Shown: piece by piece, positions 37,903 through 46,390 of the stretch
How the letters are laid out: every line of letters begins with the position of its first letter
How positions within the stretch are numbered: the stretch's first letter is position 1
Origin: Pseudomonas sp. CC6-YY-74
GTDB lineage: Bacteria > Pseudomonadota > Gammaproteobacteria > Pseudomonadales > Pseudomonadaceae
Reading direction: 5' to 3'
Assembly (NCBI RefSeq): GCF_002025205.1
Contig: NZ_CP019947.1
Span: forward strand, 2,394,001-2,458,000
DNA length: 64,000 bases
Program-made: the position numbers and the translations under genes
The notes under the pieces: generated by a model
The model's input: the letters and a program-made list of their open reading frames with translations, nothing else
What the model was told of the DNA's origin: nothing
The model's database searches: none

Positions 37903-40773
37903 TCAGAGCGAATTCGCGGTTTTGAACTGGGCCAGGCCGAAGCCGTGTATCGCGGCTATGGCGCGGATCTGCTGCACCTGTTCGCGACTGATATCGCCGT
38001 AGGAGTAATGCTGCTTCATCCCCGACAGGCCCATGAGCACCGACTCGGCCATGCAGGCATACAGCTGATCTTCCTTCAGGTAGGCCCGCACGTTCGGCGC
38101 CAGGCCATCGCCCATCGGCGTCTGCACGATGCCACCATGCATATAGAGCACGTCGGCACGCTGTTCAGGCAGGGCCTGGTCGACGTTGAGCGGCACCGCG
38201 ATGTCGCAGATCACGCTGTTTTCGGCGAAATTTTCGGCGCCCAGGAATGCCTCCGGCGCATTCGCCGCGCAAAGCACGATGCGCGCCCGTTTGAGCACTT
38301 GCAGGTCATTGCTGATGGTGATGAAGGCATTCTCCCCGGCCTGCTCGGCAACATGGCGGAACAAGCGCTGGCCCAGATCGCTGCTGTCGCCATGCTGTTC
38401 AAGCAACTCGGCAACGCCTGGCAACTGCTGCAAGCGTGTAGCCAGCCGATCCTGTGCCAGGTTGCCGTTGCGGATAGCCCTGGCGGCATCTCGGTAGACC
38501 AACTGAGCGGTCTTCTCCAGGCGCCGGGTCGAACCATCACGACCACTGCCAATCAGGATCAGGTGATCGACCTTCTCCGAGAGCAGCGAAGCGTAGGTGG
38601 AGGCGATATTGCCGGCCGCGCCGATCACGGCCGCGGTTTCCTGGCCCATATCGAGGCCCTGCTTGACGCAGCCCTGCTCGATGGCTTCCAGGCCCATGCC
38701 GATAGTCAGAGCATTGCCCGAGGTCAGTGCCATATCCGGCACCGCCAGGGCCTGGCAGTTATTGGTGACTATCGAGGTATACATGCCCAGGCCGGCAACG
38801 CTGTAGCCGTCAGCCCGTGCATCGCGGATGCGAGTGGTGATCTCCTCACGAATGGTGGCCAAGTCGCCACTGGCGATGTAATCGGCCATGGCGTTGGAAT
38901 CCATGCACAGCGGGTACAGGGTGAACTCCACCGCCGTGCCCAGACGCGAACGAATCAGTACCGGGCCGATGGGGGCCGAGCGTCGCTCGGGGGCCATGCG
39001 CTGGATAAACACCCGCTTCTGCTCGGCGCTCAGGGCGGCCAAGGACGGGTCGACATCGCTGAACATGTCGGCATCGATCAGGTGATTGATAAACGCGACC
39101 CGCGCGACCACCGGCACAGCCGCTTCAGGCTTTGCGCCACTGGCTGGCGCCTGGAAGCTTTCCTCACGCACGCCAACCTCGGGAATCAGGTCGGCGCATA
39201 CACCGGCTACCAGGGGGAAGGCATCACGGCGACGAAGCATCTCGCAGACTTTCTGCAGGGACGCTATCAGGCCGTCGATTTCGCTTAAGGTGATGCACGC
39301 CGGCGGCTCCAGGCGAATCACGTTGGCATTGCTGCCAGACGGCGCCACCCGCAGCTTTTCGTGCTGCAACAGATAACCGGCGATGATGTAGCCCAGCGCG
39401 TCGTTGTATTGCGCTGAGGCCTGCACCAGCGAACTGCTGCCGGTCAGGTCGTGCAGCTCGACCCCGAGCAGCAAGCCGCGGCCACGCACATCGGCGATCA
39501 CATCAGGATAGGCCTGCTGCAACTCGACCAGCGAAGCTTTGAGGTACGCACCTTTCTTTTGCACGTCCTTGAGCATCGCGCCGTCTTCGGCCAGCAAGCG
39601 CTGGAGTGCCAGCGAGGCTACTCGGCAGGACACATCGTCTTCGGCGAAGGTGGAACTGTGGATATAGCTGAAATCGGGGTCGTAATGGCTGGCGCGGATC
39701 AGGGTCACGGCAATCTTGGTCAGGCTGCCACCCAGCGCCTTGGACAGGCAGTAGTAATCGCCCTGCAACTTGAACTGGCTGCTGGCCAACAAGGTGCCGA
39801 CGCGACCGAAGCCCGACTGCACCTCGTCGATGATCAGCGGGCATTGTTGCTCGTTGCAGAAGCGCCGAACCGCCAGATAGAAGTCGGCAGAGAATTCATG
39901 GATACCGCCCTCGCCCTGAATCGGCTCGAGCAGCAGGCCGGTGATGGCGCTGAACCAGCGGCGACGCAGGTGCACGCTCTCGCCCTGCCACTCCAGGCTC
40001 AGCCAATCGCGGCGGTAGCGCGCTTGCAGCTCTTGCAACTGCGCCGGCTGCTGCGGATCGAGAAACTCCACCTGCAAACCGAAGCGCGCGAAAGGTTGCC
40101 GATATTGCCGGCCATGGGTCAGTTGCACCGAGTTGACCAGCTTGCCGTGGAAGCTGCGGCGCATGGCGATAAACACCGGTGCGCTGTGCAACAGGGCCAG
40201 GTTGTGCTGGCGCAGCGCGTCCACCAGCTGGCGCAAGGTACCGTAAGTCAGGTTGCTCGGCAGCAGGCCCGCCGGCAGGTCCAGCTCGTCGATATCCAGT
40301 TCGACATAGGCCTTGTCGCTCGTCAGTAGCTGCGCCAGGGCGAAATCAACCTCGTCGAACTGCTGCTGCAGGCTCTTCTGCCGGCGATACTCAGCGTGCT
40401 TGACGGCAATTTCCACCGACTCGGCGCCGCTATTGGAGAAGGTCGAAATATAGCGTTCGCTATTCTTCAGTTCGCCATTCAACGCATCGCTCAGTTGCCG
40501 CCCCAGTTCACCGGCGGCGCTGCGCACCGACATCTGCGCGTTAAACGGCACATCCGCACGCAGCATGGCGCAGACCGCCTCGACGAACTCTGGGTCGTTG
40601 TGGCCGAACAAGGCGGCGCCATAGCCGCCGAGAAAATCCGTCACGGCTACCTCAGCGTCTTGCGCGTCGCGGTAGTACAGCTTGCTGCCACGGGCCCGGT
40701 GGAACTCTTTCTCCAGGCCGAGGGCCTGCATCAACTCAACGTATTTAGGTCTTACGTAATCACGGTAATCCAT
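37903..40773 (-). CDS. Fused class III aminotransferase / acyl-ACP reductase
   Basis: ATG 40773 (MDYRDYVRPKYVEL) is preferred for its AAGGA 10 bp upstream; ATG 40797 overlaps the previous stop as TGATG and would add 8 residues. The protein has 956 residues. Residues about 20-510 are a fold-type I class III aminotransferase, with EPIQGEGG (284-290), the PLP-contacting Asp316 in IIDEVQSGFG, and the Schiff-base Lys345 in LSKALGG. Residues about 555-956 match cyanobacterial acyl-ACP reductase (AAR): LGMYTSIV, the nucleotide-binding VIGAAGNIAS (716-725), HGGIV, and the catalytic-type Cys907 in QLYACMAES. It should release an acyl-ACP as an aldehyde and transaminate it to a primary amine. The logic resembles TamH and PigE, which pair a thioester reductase with an aminotransferase. 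No intact relative with this exact pairing is known to me. Confidence 0.88.
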   Translation of the reverse strand: MDYRDYVRPKYVELMQALGLEKEFHRARGSKLYYRDAQDAEVAVTDFLGGYGAALFGHNDPEFVEAVCAMLRADVPFNAQMSVRSAAGELGRQLSDALNGELKNSERYISTFSNSGAESVEIAVKHAEYRRQKSLQQQFDEVDFALAQLLTSDKAYVELDIDELDLPAGLLPSNLTYGTLRQLVDALRQHNLALLHSAPVFIAMRRSFHGKLVNSVQLTHGRQYRQPFARFGLQVEFLDPQQPAQLQELQARYRRDWLSLEWQGESVHLRRRWFSAITGLLLEPIQGEGGIHEFSADFYLAVRRFCNEQQCPLIIDEVQSGFGRVGTLLASSQFKLQGDYYCLSKALGGSLTKIAVTLIRASHYDPDFSYIHSSTFAEDDVSCRVASLALQRLLAEDGAMLKDVQKKGAYLKASLVELQQAYPDVIADVRGRGLLLGVELHDLTGSSSLVQASAQYNDALGYIIAGYLLQHEKLRVAPSGSNANVIRLEPPACITLSEIDGLIASLQKVCEMLRRRDAFPLVAGVCADLIPEVGVREESFQAPASGAKPEAAVPVVARVAFINHLIDADMFSDVDPSLAALSAEQKRVFIQRMAPERRSAPIGPVLIRSRLGTAVEFTLYPLCMDSNAMADYIASGDLATIREEITTRIRDARADGYSVAGLGMYTSIVTNNCQALAVPDMALTSGNALTIGMGLEAIEQGCVKQGLDMGQETAAVIGAAGNIASTYASLLSEKVDHLILIGSGRDGSTRRLEKTAQLVYRDAARAIRNGNLAQDRLATRLQQLPGVAELLEQHGDSSDLGQRLFRHVAEQAGENAFITISNDLQVLKRARIVLCAANAPEAFLGAENFAENSVICDIAVPLNVDQALPEQRADVLYMHGGIVQTPMGDGLAPNVRAYLKEDQLYACMAESVLMGLSGMKQHYSYGDISREQVQQIRAIAAIHGFGLAQFKTANSL

Positions 40774-40796
40774 GAGTGCCACATCCTTTGCATGCA

Positions 40797-42053
40797 TCAA
40801 GATTGCAGGGTCGTTTGAGAAAATTTTACTGAGGCCGCGTCCAGGGCTCGCGCATCGCGCTGCTCGAGCTGGTAGCAGGCGCTGAAACCGTTGTCGTCGC
40901 GGTTGACGATGGCGCAGCGCTGCAGGTGCGCCGCCAGGCTTTCGCCCATGACGAAAGGCAGGTCGGCGCAGACCGGCTGGCGCAGACCGGCGACCGGCGG
41001 CACGCACTGCGCCTGTAGCGCGCTGCGCGCCAGAATCAGATCCACCAGGCTGGGCGCGGCGCTGAGAATGCCGGTGAGCGGCTGACTGCTGGAGACATGC
41101 GTAGCTTGCACGCCGGCAACGATCGCGCTGATTTGACGATCCTGCTCCGGTTTCGCCGTCGCGCCGCACAGCAGCAGATCGATAGGTTTGTCGGGCAGCT
41201 GCAGCTCGCCAAGCGCGGCATGCGCCGACAGCCCGGTCAGGCAGATCTGTGGCGCTGCCCAGAGGTCTTCGCTACGGCGTAACACCAACGCTGCGGCCCC
41301 CTCGCCGGCGATGCCGCCGCTGCCCTCTTGGTCGAACGGCCGGAACGCGCTGCTACCGGTGGCGCTGATCACGCCCGCCTGAGCCAGGGCCGATAGCGCC
41401 AAGCCATCCAGCTCGCTCCCCGCGCCGACCACCACGGCCACATCGATACGGTAGCTTTGCAAGGCCGCAGTGGCTTCCTGCAACGCCGCCAGATTGCCGG
41501 CAACCCCCTGCATATAGGCGTTGCACTCGCATTCGAACTTATTGACCAGGCTGACGATGCCGAGCAAGCCGTTACTCAGGCTCTTGAGCACCAGAAACGG
41601 GTCCAGCGCCCGCTCCTGCAGAACCCGCCGCGCCAACCGACAGATATCCAAGCCATTGTTGCCGTTGCACTCATGCAGCAACTCGGCATAGGAATCGAGC
41701 GAGGGATGGGTATAGCCGCCCTGGCAACAGTAGAGGCCATAGCGCAAACGATCCTTGCGCGGCTCCAGCCCTGCTTCCTCCAGTGCCTGACGCACCGCGC
41801 TGACGCCCCAGATCACGGACGGCGGGCAATAGCGTTGCAGGTTAGCCGCCACCTCCTGGCGACAGAGCTGGTGAACCTCCTCGGCGACATGACCAAAGGC
41901 GACCACGCGCTGGCTATGGAAATGTTCCGAGCGTAATGGGCCGATAGCACTACGCGCCTCGCGTGCGGCCTGCCAGAGCGCATCGACGCCCAAGCCGCTG
42001 GGCAGCACGCAACCTGCGCCGGCGATACTGATCGAATTATCCGCACGCATCAC
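40797..42053 (-). CDS. Ketosynthase-like chain-length-factor protein (Gln for active Cys), pair 2
   Basis: The 418-residue protein has the thiolase/ketosynthase fold (ISIAGAGCVLPSG at the N-terminus, FRPFDQEGSGGIAGEGAAALVL). The active-site cysteine position is Gln182 in AYMQGVAGNLAAL. The two histidines of a condensing enzyme are not recognisable. This is the signature of a type II PKS chain-length factor (KSQ/CLF). It overlaps the active ketosynthase upstream by 4 bp and presumably forms its heterodimer. The C-terminal end is divergent. Confidence 0.85.
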   Translation of the reverse strand: MMRADNSISIAGAGCVLPSGLGVDALWQAAREARSAIGPLRSEHFHSQRVVAFGHVAEEVHQLCRQEVAANLQRYCPPSVIWGVSAVRQALEEAGLEPRKDRLRYGLYCCQGGYTHPSLDSYAELLHECNGNNGLDICRLARRVLQERALDPFLVLKSLSNGLLGIVSLVNKFECECNAYMQGVAGNLAALQEATAALQSYRIDVAVVVGAGSELDGLALSALAQAGVISATGSSAFRPFDQEGSGGIAGEGAAALVLRRSEDLWAAPQICLTGLSAHAALGELQLPDKPIDLLLCGATAKPEQDRQISAIVAGVQATHVSSSQPLTGILSAAPSLVDLILARSALQAQCVPPVAGLRQPVCADLPFVMGESLAAHLQRCAIVNRDDNGFSACYQLEQRDARALDAASVKFSQTTLQS

Positions 42054-43345
42054 TGCACCTCCCGGTATTTGCGCACGACCAGCGAGGTGTTCAGACCACC
42101 GAAGCCAAATGAGTTACTCAACGCCACATCAACCCGACGATAGACCGCCTGCTCAGCGCAATACTGCAGATCGCATCCACTGTCGGGGTTATGCAGGTTG
42201 ACCGTAGGGGTGATCCGATCCTCACGACAAGCCAGGGCCGTGAGCATGATTTCCGGAGCAGCGGCCGCGGCGATCAGATGCCCGAACTGCGACTTATTGG
42301 CGCTGACCGCCAACTGGCGATAGTGCTCACCGCGCGCAAACACCTTCTTGATCGCCAGGGTTTCGGTCGCATCGTTAAGCGGTGTGGAGGTGCCGTGAGC
42401 GTTGACCATATCCACCTGCTCAGGCTCTACCCCGGCGTCACGCAACGCGGCCTGCATGGCGAACACGGCGCCACGCCCCTGCGGGTCTGGAGCGGTAACC
42501 TTGTAGGCGTCGAGGCTGCTGCCGAAGCCGATGATTTCCGCGTAGGGCGTTGCCCCGCGCGCCAGTGCTCGCTCGAGGGTCTCAAGCACGATGAAACCGC
42601 CCCCTTCACCAGCCACCAGGCCGCTGCGATCACGATCGAAGGGTCGGCACAGGTCGTTGCCCCAGCGCTGTTCGCTGCTGGCGGCACCAAGCAAGTAGAG
42701 CGCGCCCATGGTGTCCAGGTTGAGCACCGAGTCGGCGCCACCGGCCAGGGCGATCTCGATTTCACCGCGGCGAATCATCTGGAACGCATTGCCGATGGCC
42801 TGGGCCGCGCCCGCGCAGGCGCTGCTGATATTGATCACCGGCCCCTCACACCCCAGCTCATCGGCGATGACCTGGGCCAGGCGGTCGTTGCTCTGGCGCA
42901 GCGAGCCCTGCTCATCCACCTCGGTGGCACGCTGCATCAGGTGCCGCCAGTCGGCCCCTTCGCGCGCATCTTGCGGCAGAGCCAGCTGCATATCCGCCAG
43001 CACGTGCTGCGGCGCACCGGAAGCGCAGAGCACCGCCGCTTCACGCAGTTGCTCCGGCTGCAGCCCACTGTCGTTGATCGCCTGAGTGGCCGCGACCCAA
43101 CCGTAACGGCTGCGTTTTTCCAGCGGCAGGTGCCAGGCTGGATGCTCCTGCAAATGCGCCGGCAACAGGGACATGTCCACGGCCGCGGCATAGCGTACCG
43201 GGAAACTGCCATCGGTTATCTCATCCGGCTGCCAAGGGCGAATGCAATGCGCGCCGGCCAGCATCTGCGACCACATCTGCTGCCACTGGAAACCAAAACC
43301 GGTCACCGCGCCCATACCGGTGATCACTACTCGTTTCGCACTCAT
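42050..43345 (-). CDS. Beta-ketoacyl-ACP synthase (KS, active), pair 2
   Basis: The 431-residue FabF-like enzyme has the complete C-H-H triad: Cys177 in NISSACAGAAQAIG, His317 in NAHGTSTPLND, and Lys351/His356 in NKSQFGHLIAAA. The glycine-rich C-terminus SNSFGFGGLN is intact. It catalyses decarboxylative condensation of malonyl-ACP with the growing chain. It is coupled by 4-bp overlaps to both flanking CLF-like genes. Confidence 0.93.
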   Translation of the reverse strand: MSAKRVVITGMGAVTGFGFQWQQMWSQMLAGAHCIRPWQPDEITDGSFPVRYAAAVDMSLLPAHLQEHPAWHLPLEKRSRYGWVAATQAINDSGLQPEQLREAAVLCASGAPQHVLADMQLALPQDAREGADWRHLMQRATEVDEQGSLRQSNDRLAQVIADELGCEGPVINISSACAGAAQAIGNAFQMIRRGEIEIALAGGADSVLNLDTMGALYLLGAASSEQRWGNDLCRPFDRDRSGLVAGEGGGFIVLETLERALARGATPYAEIIGFGSSLDAYKVTAPDPQGRGAVFAMQAALRDAGVEPEQVDMVNAHGTSTPLNDATETLAIKKVFARGEHYRQLAVSANKSQFGHLIAAAAAPEIMLTALACREDRITPTVNLHNPDSGCDLQYCAEQAVYRRVDVALSNSFGFGGLNTSLVVRKYREVQ

Positions 43346-44430
43346 GCGCCCTTCTCCATCTTCGCGACTTCCAGCAATAGCGCGCCGCAGTGCCCCGCGC
43401 GGCTGCGCGTCATCAGCAAGACATAACGAGAACGAGGCTCGTCTGCATGGCGTGGATCGCCGAGCGCATAGGCAATATCGGTCAACAACGCACTGGCCCC
43501 GAGATCGCCGGTCAGGCCGCGACTGCTACGCGGCGCAGCGTTGTGCGTGAACAGCTCAGAGAGAACCGGGTCGTGCTCGTCAGCAACTATCTGCTCGATA
43601 TCGTTCAGCTGGACCCGCTCAGCGTTTAAGGCCTGCTGCAGTACCCGTTCGGCCAACGGCATGGCCCGTTCCGCGCTGGCGCTGTAACCCCGGCCCGAAC
43701 CGGCAACCCGCACGCGCAATGGCGAGCTGGCCTGAGGAGCAGTGGCCAACAGCAATGCCGCCGCACCCTCGCCATAGATGTCGGCGTCGCTGCCAGTGGG
43801 GTAGGAGGTGCCTTCACGCAGGTACAGGGCCGGCGTGATGTTCGGGCTGCTGCTGACCACCAGAGCCGCGTCCGCGCGCGCCTCGGCAAGCATTGCCACG
43901 GCCTCGATCAAGGCGTCGACCCCGGCATTGCCCTGTGAGCAGTAACCGCCCATCGGACCATTGCAGCGCAGGCCCTCGGCGACATAAGCCATCACACTGC
44001 TGTTTAGCAGGGTTAACGCATGCAGCGGCGGCGTGTTGGCAAACAGCTGGCCGAGCAGTTTGTCCGGCTGCTGGCGAATGGCTTCGACCGCATCCCAGCA
44101 CGGGCTCGGCGCATCGACTTCGGGAATCGCCGCGGTAAGAGCGACCCGCTCCGCGGGCAGCTGCAAGGCCTGCAGCGCTGGCACCAGGCGTGCGGCGCAG
44201 TGCAGCAAGCGCAGCCCCTGAGACTCGACACTGCGCTGAATCTTGCGGTCAAACAGGTCGGTGGCCAGGTGTGGCGCAACAACCGGACGCGCCAGTCGAT
44301 CCAGCTTGAAAGGCACAGGTTGCGCCGGTTGGGCCACGCCATACAGATCGCTCGGCGCGCTACCTGCCGCATTGAGCAGTGCGATATCGACCAGATAAAC
44401 CGGACGCGTGGGTTGGACAATCATGCTCAT
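43342..44430 (-). CDS. Ketosynthase-like chain-length-factor protein (Gln for active Cys), pair 1
   Basis: The protein has 362 residues from ATG 44430; ATG 44424 is an alternative start. Gln166 replaces the active Cys (GGYCSQGNAGVDALIEA). The second catalytic histidine is replaced (LTGDLGASALLTDIAY), while DEHDP occupies the first. Glycine-rich YGEGAAALLLA is retained. It is shorter than usual and lacks the standard N-terminal start motif, so it is a diverged CLF. It overlaps the active KS of pair 1 by 4 bp. Confidence 0.82.
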   Translation of the reverse strand: MSMIVQPTRPVYLVDIALLNAAGSAPSDLYGVAQPAQPVPFKLDRLARPVVAPHLATDLFDRKIQRSVESQGLRLLHCAARLVPALQALQLPAERVALTAAIPEVDAPSPCWDAVEAIRQQPDKLLGQLFANTPPLHALTLLNSSVMAYVAEGLRCNGPMGGYCSQGNAGVDALIEAVAMLAEARADAALVVSSSPNITPALYLREGTSYPTGSDADIYGEGAAALLLATAPQASSPLRVRVAGSGRGYSASAERAMPLAERVLQQALNAERVQLNDIEQIVADEHDPVLSELFTHNAAPRSSRGLTGDLGASALLTDIAYALGDPRHADEPRSRYVLLMTRSRAGHCGALLLEVAKMEKGA

Positions 44431-45704
44431 GCCCTCCCCAATACGATGGAGCTGTTCACGCCCCCGAAGCCGAACGAGTTGGACAACACGATATTGATCG
44501 ACTGTTTGAGCGGCTCGCTCAGGAAGCGCAACTCGGGAAACTCCGCCCCCTGCACGTCGTAGTTCAGGGTCGGCAGCAACACCCCATCGCGCAGGCTGAT
44601 CAGCGACAGCACCGCCTCAATGGCGCCGCTTCCTGCTAGGGAGTGACCAAGGGCTGACTTGTTGGCACTTAATGTCATGCCGTCCAACAGATCGCCGAAC
44701 AAGCGCTTCAGCGCGTGGGCCTCGCAACTGTCATTGACCTGTGTCGAGGTACCGTGGGTGTTCACGTGCTGCACAGCACAGCGCAGCAAACCAGCGTCTT
44801 CGATGGCAGCTTCCATGCAGTGTTCATACTTGCTGCCGTCACGGCTGCTTGAAGTCATTTTCTCCGACTCGCAAAAGTTGGCATAACCAAGCACGCGGCC
44901 CAAGGGTTTGGCGTTGCGCCGCTCGGCATGCTGTTTCGATTCAAGGATGATCAGAGCAGCCCCTTCGCTCAGCACGAAGCCGCTGCGATCGCGCATAAAG
45001 GGTCGGCTCTGCTGCTCGGCCGCCAGATCGGCCTTCTGACACAGAGCACCCAGGCTGTTGAACATGTAATAGGGCAACTCGTTGGCCATCAGCTCGACCG
45101 CGCCACAGATGGCCAGGTCAATCTCACCGCGCTCAATCGCCCGATAGGCACTGCCAATTGCCACGGTACCGGCGGCGCAGGCATCCGAATGGGTGGAAAT
45201 GTGATCGCGGATGCCCAGCCACTTGGCCAGATGAAAGGTCTGCTGATCGACACGACGCGCGAAGGGATGCTCAACCCTGACCTGACGCTGCAGATAACGA
45301 TCCAGATCGAGACGGCCGTGTTCATCCAGACACAGACTGGCCAGATCGAGATCCTGGCTGTTTGCGCAGTACTTGTTCGCCCCAAGGAACAAACCGCTGG
45401 CGGCCTGGCTGAAGGCGTCGGGCTGCAAGCCGGCATGCTGCAAGGCCTGCTTGGCTACGTACTCGGCCAGCACCGTCTGGCGTGGCTGGCCACTCGGATC
45501 GCCGGCGAAGCCGTCGCGCAGCTGTTGCCATTGCTGGTCATCAATAAAACCGGCCGCAGCATTGGGAAAGCCGAGTTCGACAAATAGTGGATGTTCACGC
45601 ACACAAGAACGCTTCTCGCATATCTGCTGAAACAGACTTTGCGCATCCAATACTGTGGGTGCCACCAGGCCGTAGCCGGTGACAAAGACTTCGTGCGCCC
45701 GCAT
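44427..45704 (-). CDS. Beta-ketoacyl-ACP synthase (KS, active), pair 1
   Basis: The 425-residue FabF-like protein has a complete triad: Cys176 in HSDACAAGTVAIG, His317 in NTHGTSTQVND, and Lys349/His354 in NKSALGHSLAGSG. The final SNSFGFGGVNSS is conserved. GGGG-type purine-rich sequence precedes the start. It begins 8 bp after the ACP gene and overlaps the next gene by 4 bp. Confidence 0.93.
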   Translation of the reverse strand: MRAHEVFVTGYGLVAPTVLDAQSLFQQICEKRSCVREHPLFVELGFPNAAAGFIDDQQWQQLRDGFAGDPSGQPRQTVLAEYVAKQALQHAGLQPDAFSQAASGLFLGANKYCANSQDLDLASLCLDEHGRLDLDRYLQRQVRVEHPFARRVDQQTFHLAKWLGIRDHISTHSDACAAGTVAIGSAYRAIERGEIDLAICGAVELMANELPYYMFNSLGALCQKADLAAEQQSRPFMRDRSGFVLSEGAALIILESKQHAERRNAKPLGRVLGYANFCESEKMTSSSRDGSKYEHCMEAAIEDAGLLRCAVQHVNTHGTSTQVNDSCEAHALKRLFGDLLDGMTLSANKSALGHSLAGSGAIEAVLSLISLRDGVLLPTLNYDVQGAEFPELRFLSEPLKQSINIVLSNSFGFGGVNSSIVLGRA

Positions 45705-45712
45705 ACCGTCCC

Positions 45713-46282
45713 CTAGGCGACTGTCGACAGATGGGTCGCGACAAATTTTCCCACCAGAACCTGGGAGATTTCATCGCCGTCGAGCGGTGTCACCCGGGCA
45801 CTGCAAGACGAACAAACCACCTGCTGGCGCTCATTCAACTTGGCATGCTCGCCAGCGCATTCGGGGCAAACCGCTGGCAGGTAATTGAACACGCCGCGGC
45901 ACTGCTCAGCCCAATTGCGTACCGTAGTAACGGCGAACACATCCACAGGCTTCATACCGACCCGCAGCTGGTTAGGCGTATAGGCGCTAAGGCTATTTTC
46001 CAGCAGCGCCTTGCCGGTTTCGGTCAGCCCACCCTCAAAGACGAAGGCGTCCAGATCTCCGCATACGGTCACCGCGTGGTCCAGCACAGTGGTTTTCGGC
46101 AAGGTGCAGCCATACATCCGCCCAAGCTGGAAGCTCAGGTCGACGATATCCAGAGAGTCTGCGGAGAGGTCTTCGATCAGGCTACTGTCAGGTGCAATAT
46201 CAGCTGTGTCGATCACCAATAGTTGCGCGAGTATTTCACGGGCACTGGCGATAACAACATCCAGTTCGACGGGGTTATTCAT
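45713..46282 (-). CDS. Acyl carrier protein fused to a C-terminal zinc ribbon
   Basis: ATG 46282 is supported by AAGGAG 6 bp upstream; an in-frame TTG at 46288 is unlikely. Residues 1-85 form an ACP with the phosphopantetheine Ser43 in LSADSLDIVDLSF. A linker of about 50 residues (ENSLSAYTPNQLRVGMKPV) follows. The C-terminal 50 residues carry a Cys4 zinc-ribbon, CPEC (139-142) and CSSC (157-160). The whole is 189 residues, far longer than a usual ACP. It is the first gene of the operon. The ribbon may dock partners; that is inference. Confidence 0.85.
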   Translation of the reverse strand: MNNPVELDVVIASAREILAQLLVIDTADIAPDSSLIEDLSADSLDIVDLSFQLGRMYGCTLPKTTVLDHAVTVCGDLDAFVFEGGLTETGKALLENSLSAYTPNQLRVGMKPVDVFAVTTVRNWAEQCRGVFNYLPAVCPECAGEHAKLNERQQVVCSSCSARVTPLDGDEISQVLVGKFVATHLSTVA

Positions 46283-46359
46283 GTGCAACTCCTTGTTTGT
46301 TTTTTGCTGGACTTCGTCGTTTCGCAGCCGTGCAATCTCTGCCTCGCTGCGGACGGCAA

Positions 46360-46390
46360 ATCTAAACTCTCCCCCTTAGGGCAGAGTCAA
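46360..46390 (-). promoter_or_regulatory. MerR-type promoter/operator of the biosynthetic operon
   Basis: On the minus strand a -35 TTGACT (46390-46385) and a -10 TTAGAT (46365-46360) are separated by 19 nt, the stretched spacer diagnostic of MerR-activated promoters. The spacer holds a dyad: ACTCT-CCC at the left faces GGG-AGAGT at the right (46366-46387). It lies about 78 bp upstream of the ACP start codon and points towards the operon. The regulator at 31103 is the nearest MerR-family candidate. Confidence 0.82.

Noticed and set aside
37831..39288. 485-residue plus-strand frame inside the fusion gene
   Set aside because: It is antisense to the aminotransferase-reductase gene, whose motifs are intact; its own sequence shows no recognised motif.
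40774..41169. N-terminal extension of the fusion protein to 1088 residues
   Set aside because: The added 132 residues are an out-of-frame reading of the upstream CLF gene; a good ribosome-binding site precedes ATG 40773.
37155..46282. Housekeeping fatty-acid synthesis (fab) operon
   Set aside because: No fabD, fabH, plsX or normal acpP; two Gln-substituted KS-like proteins, a fused aminotransferase and exporter genes rule it out.
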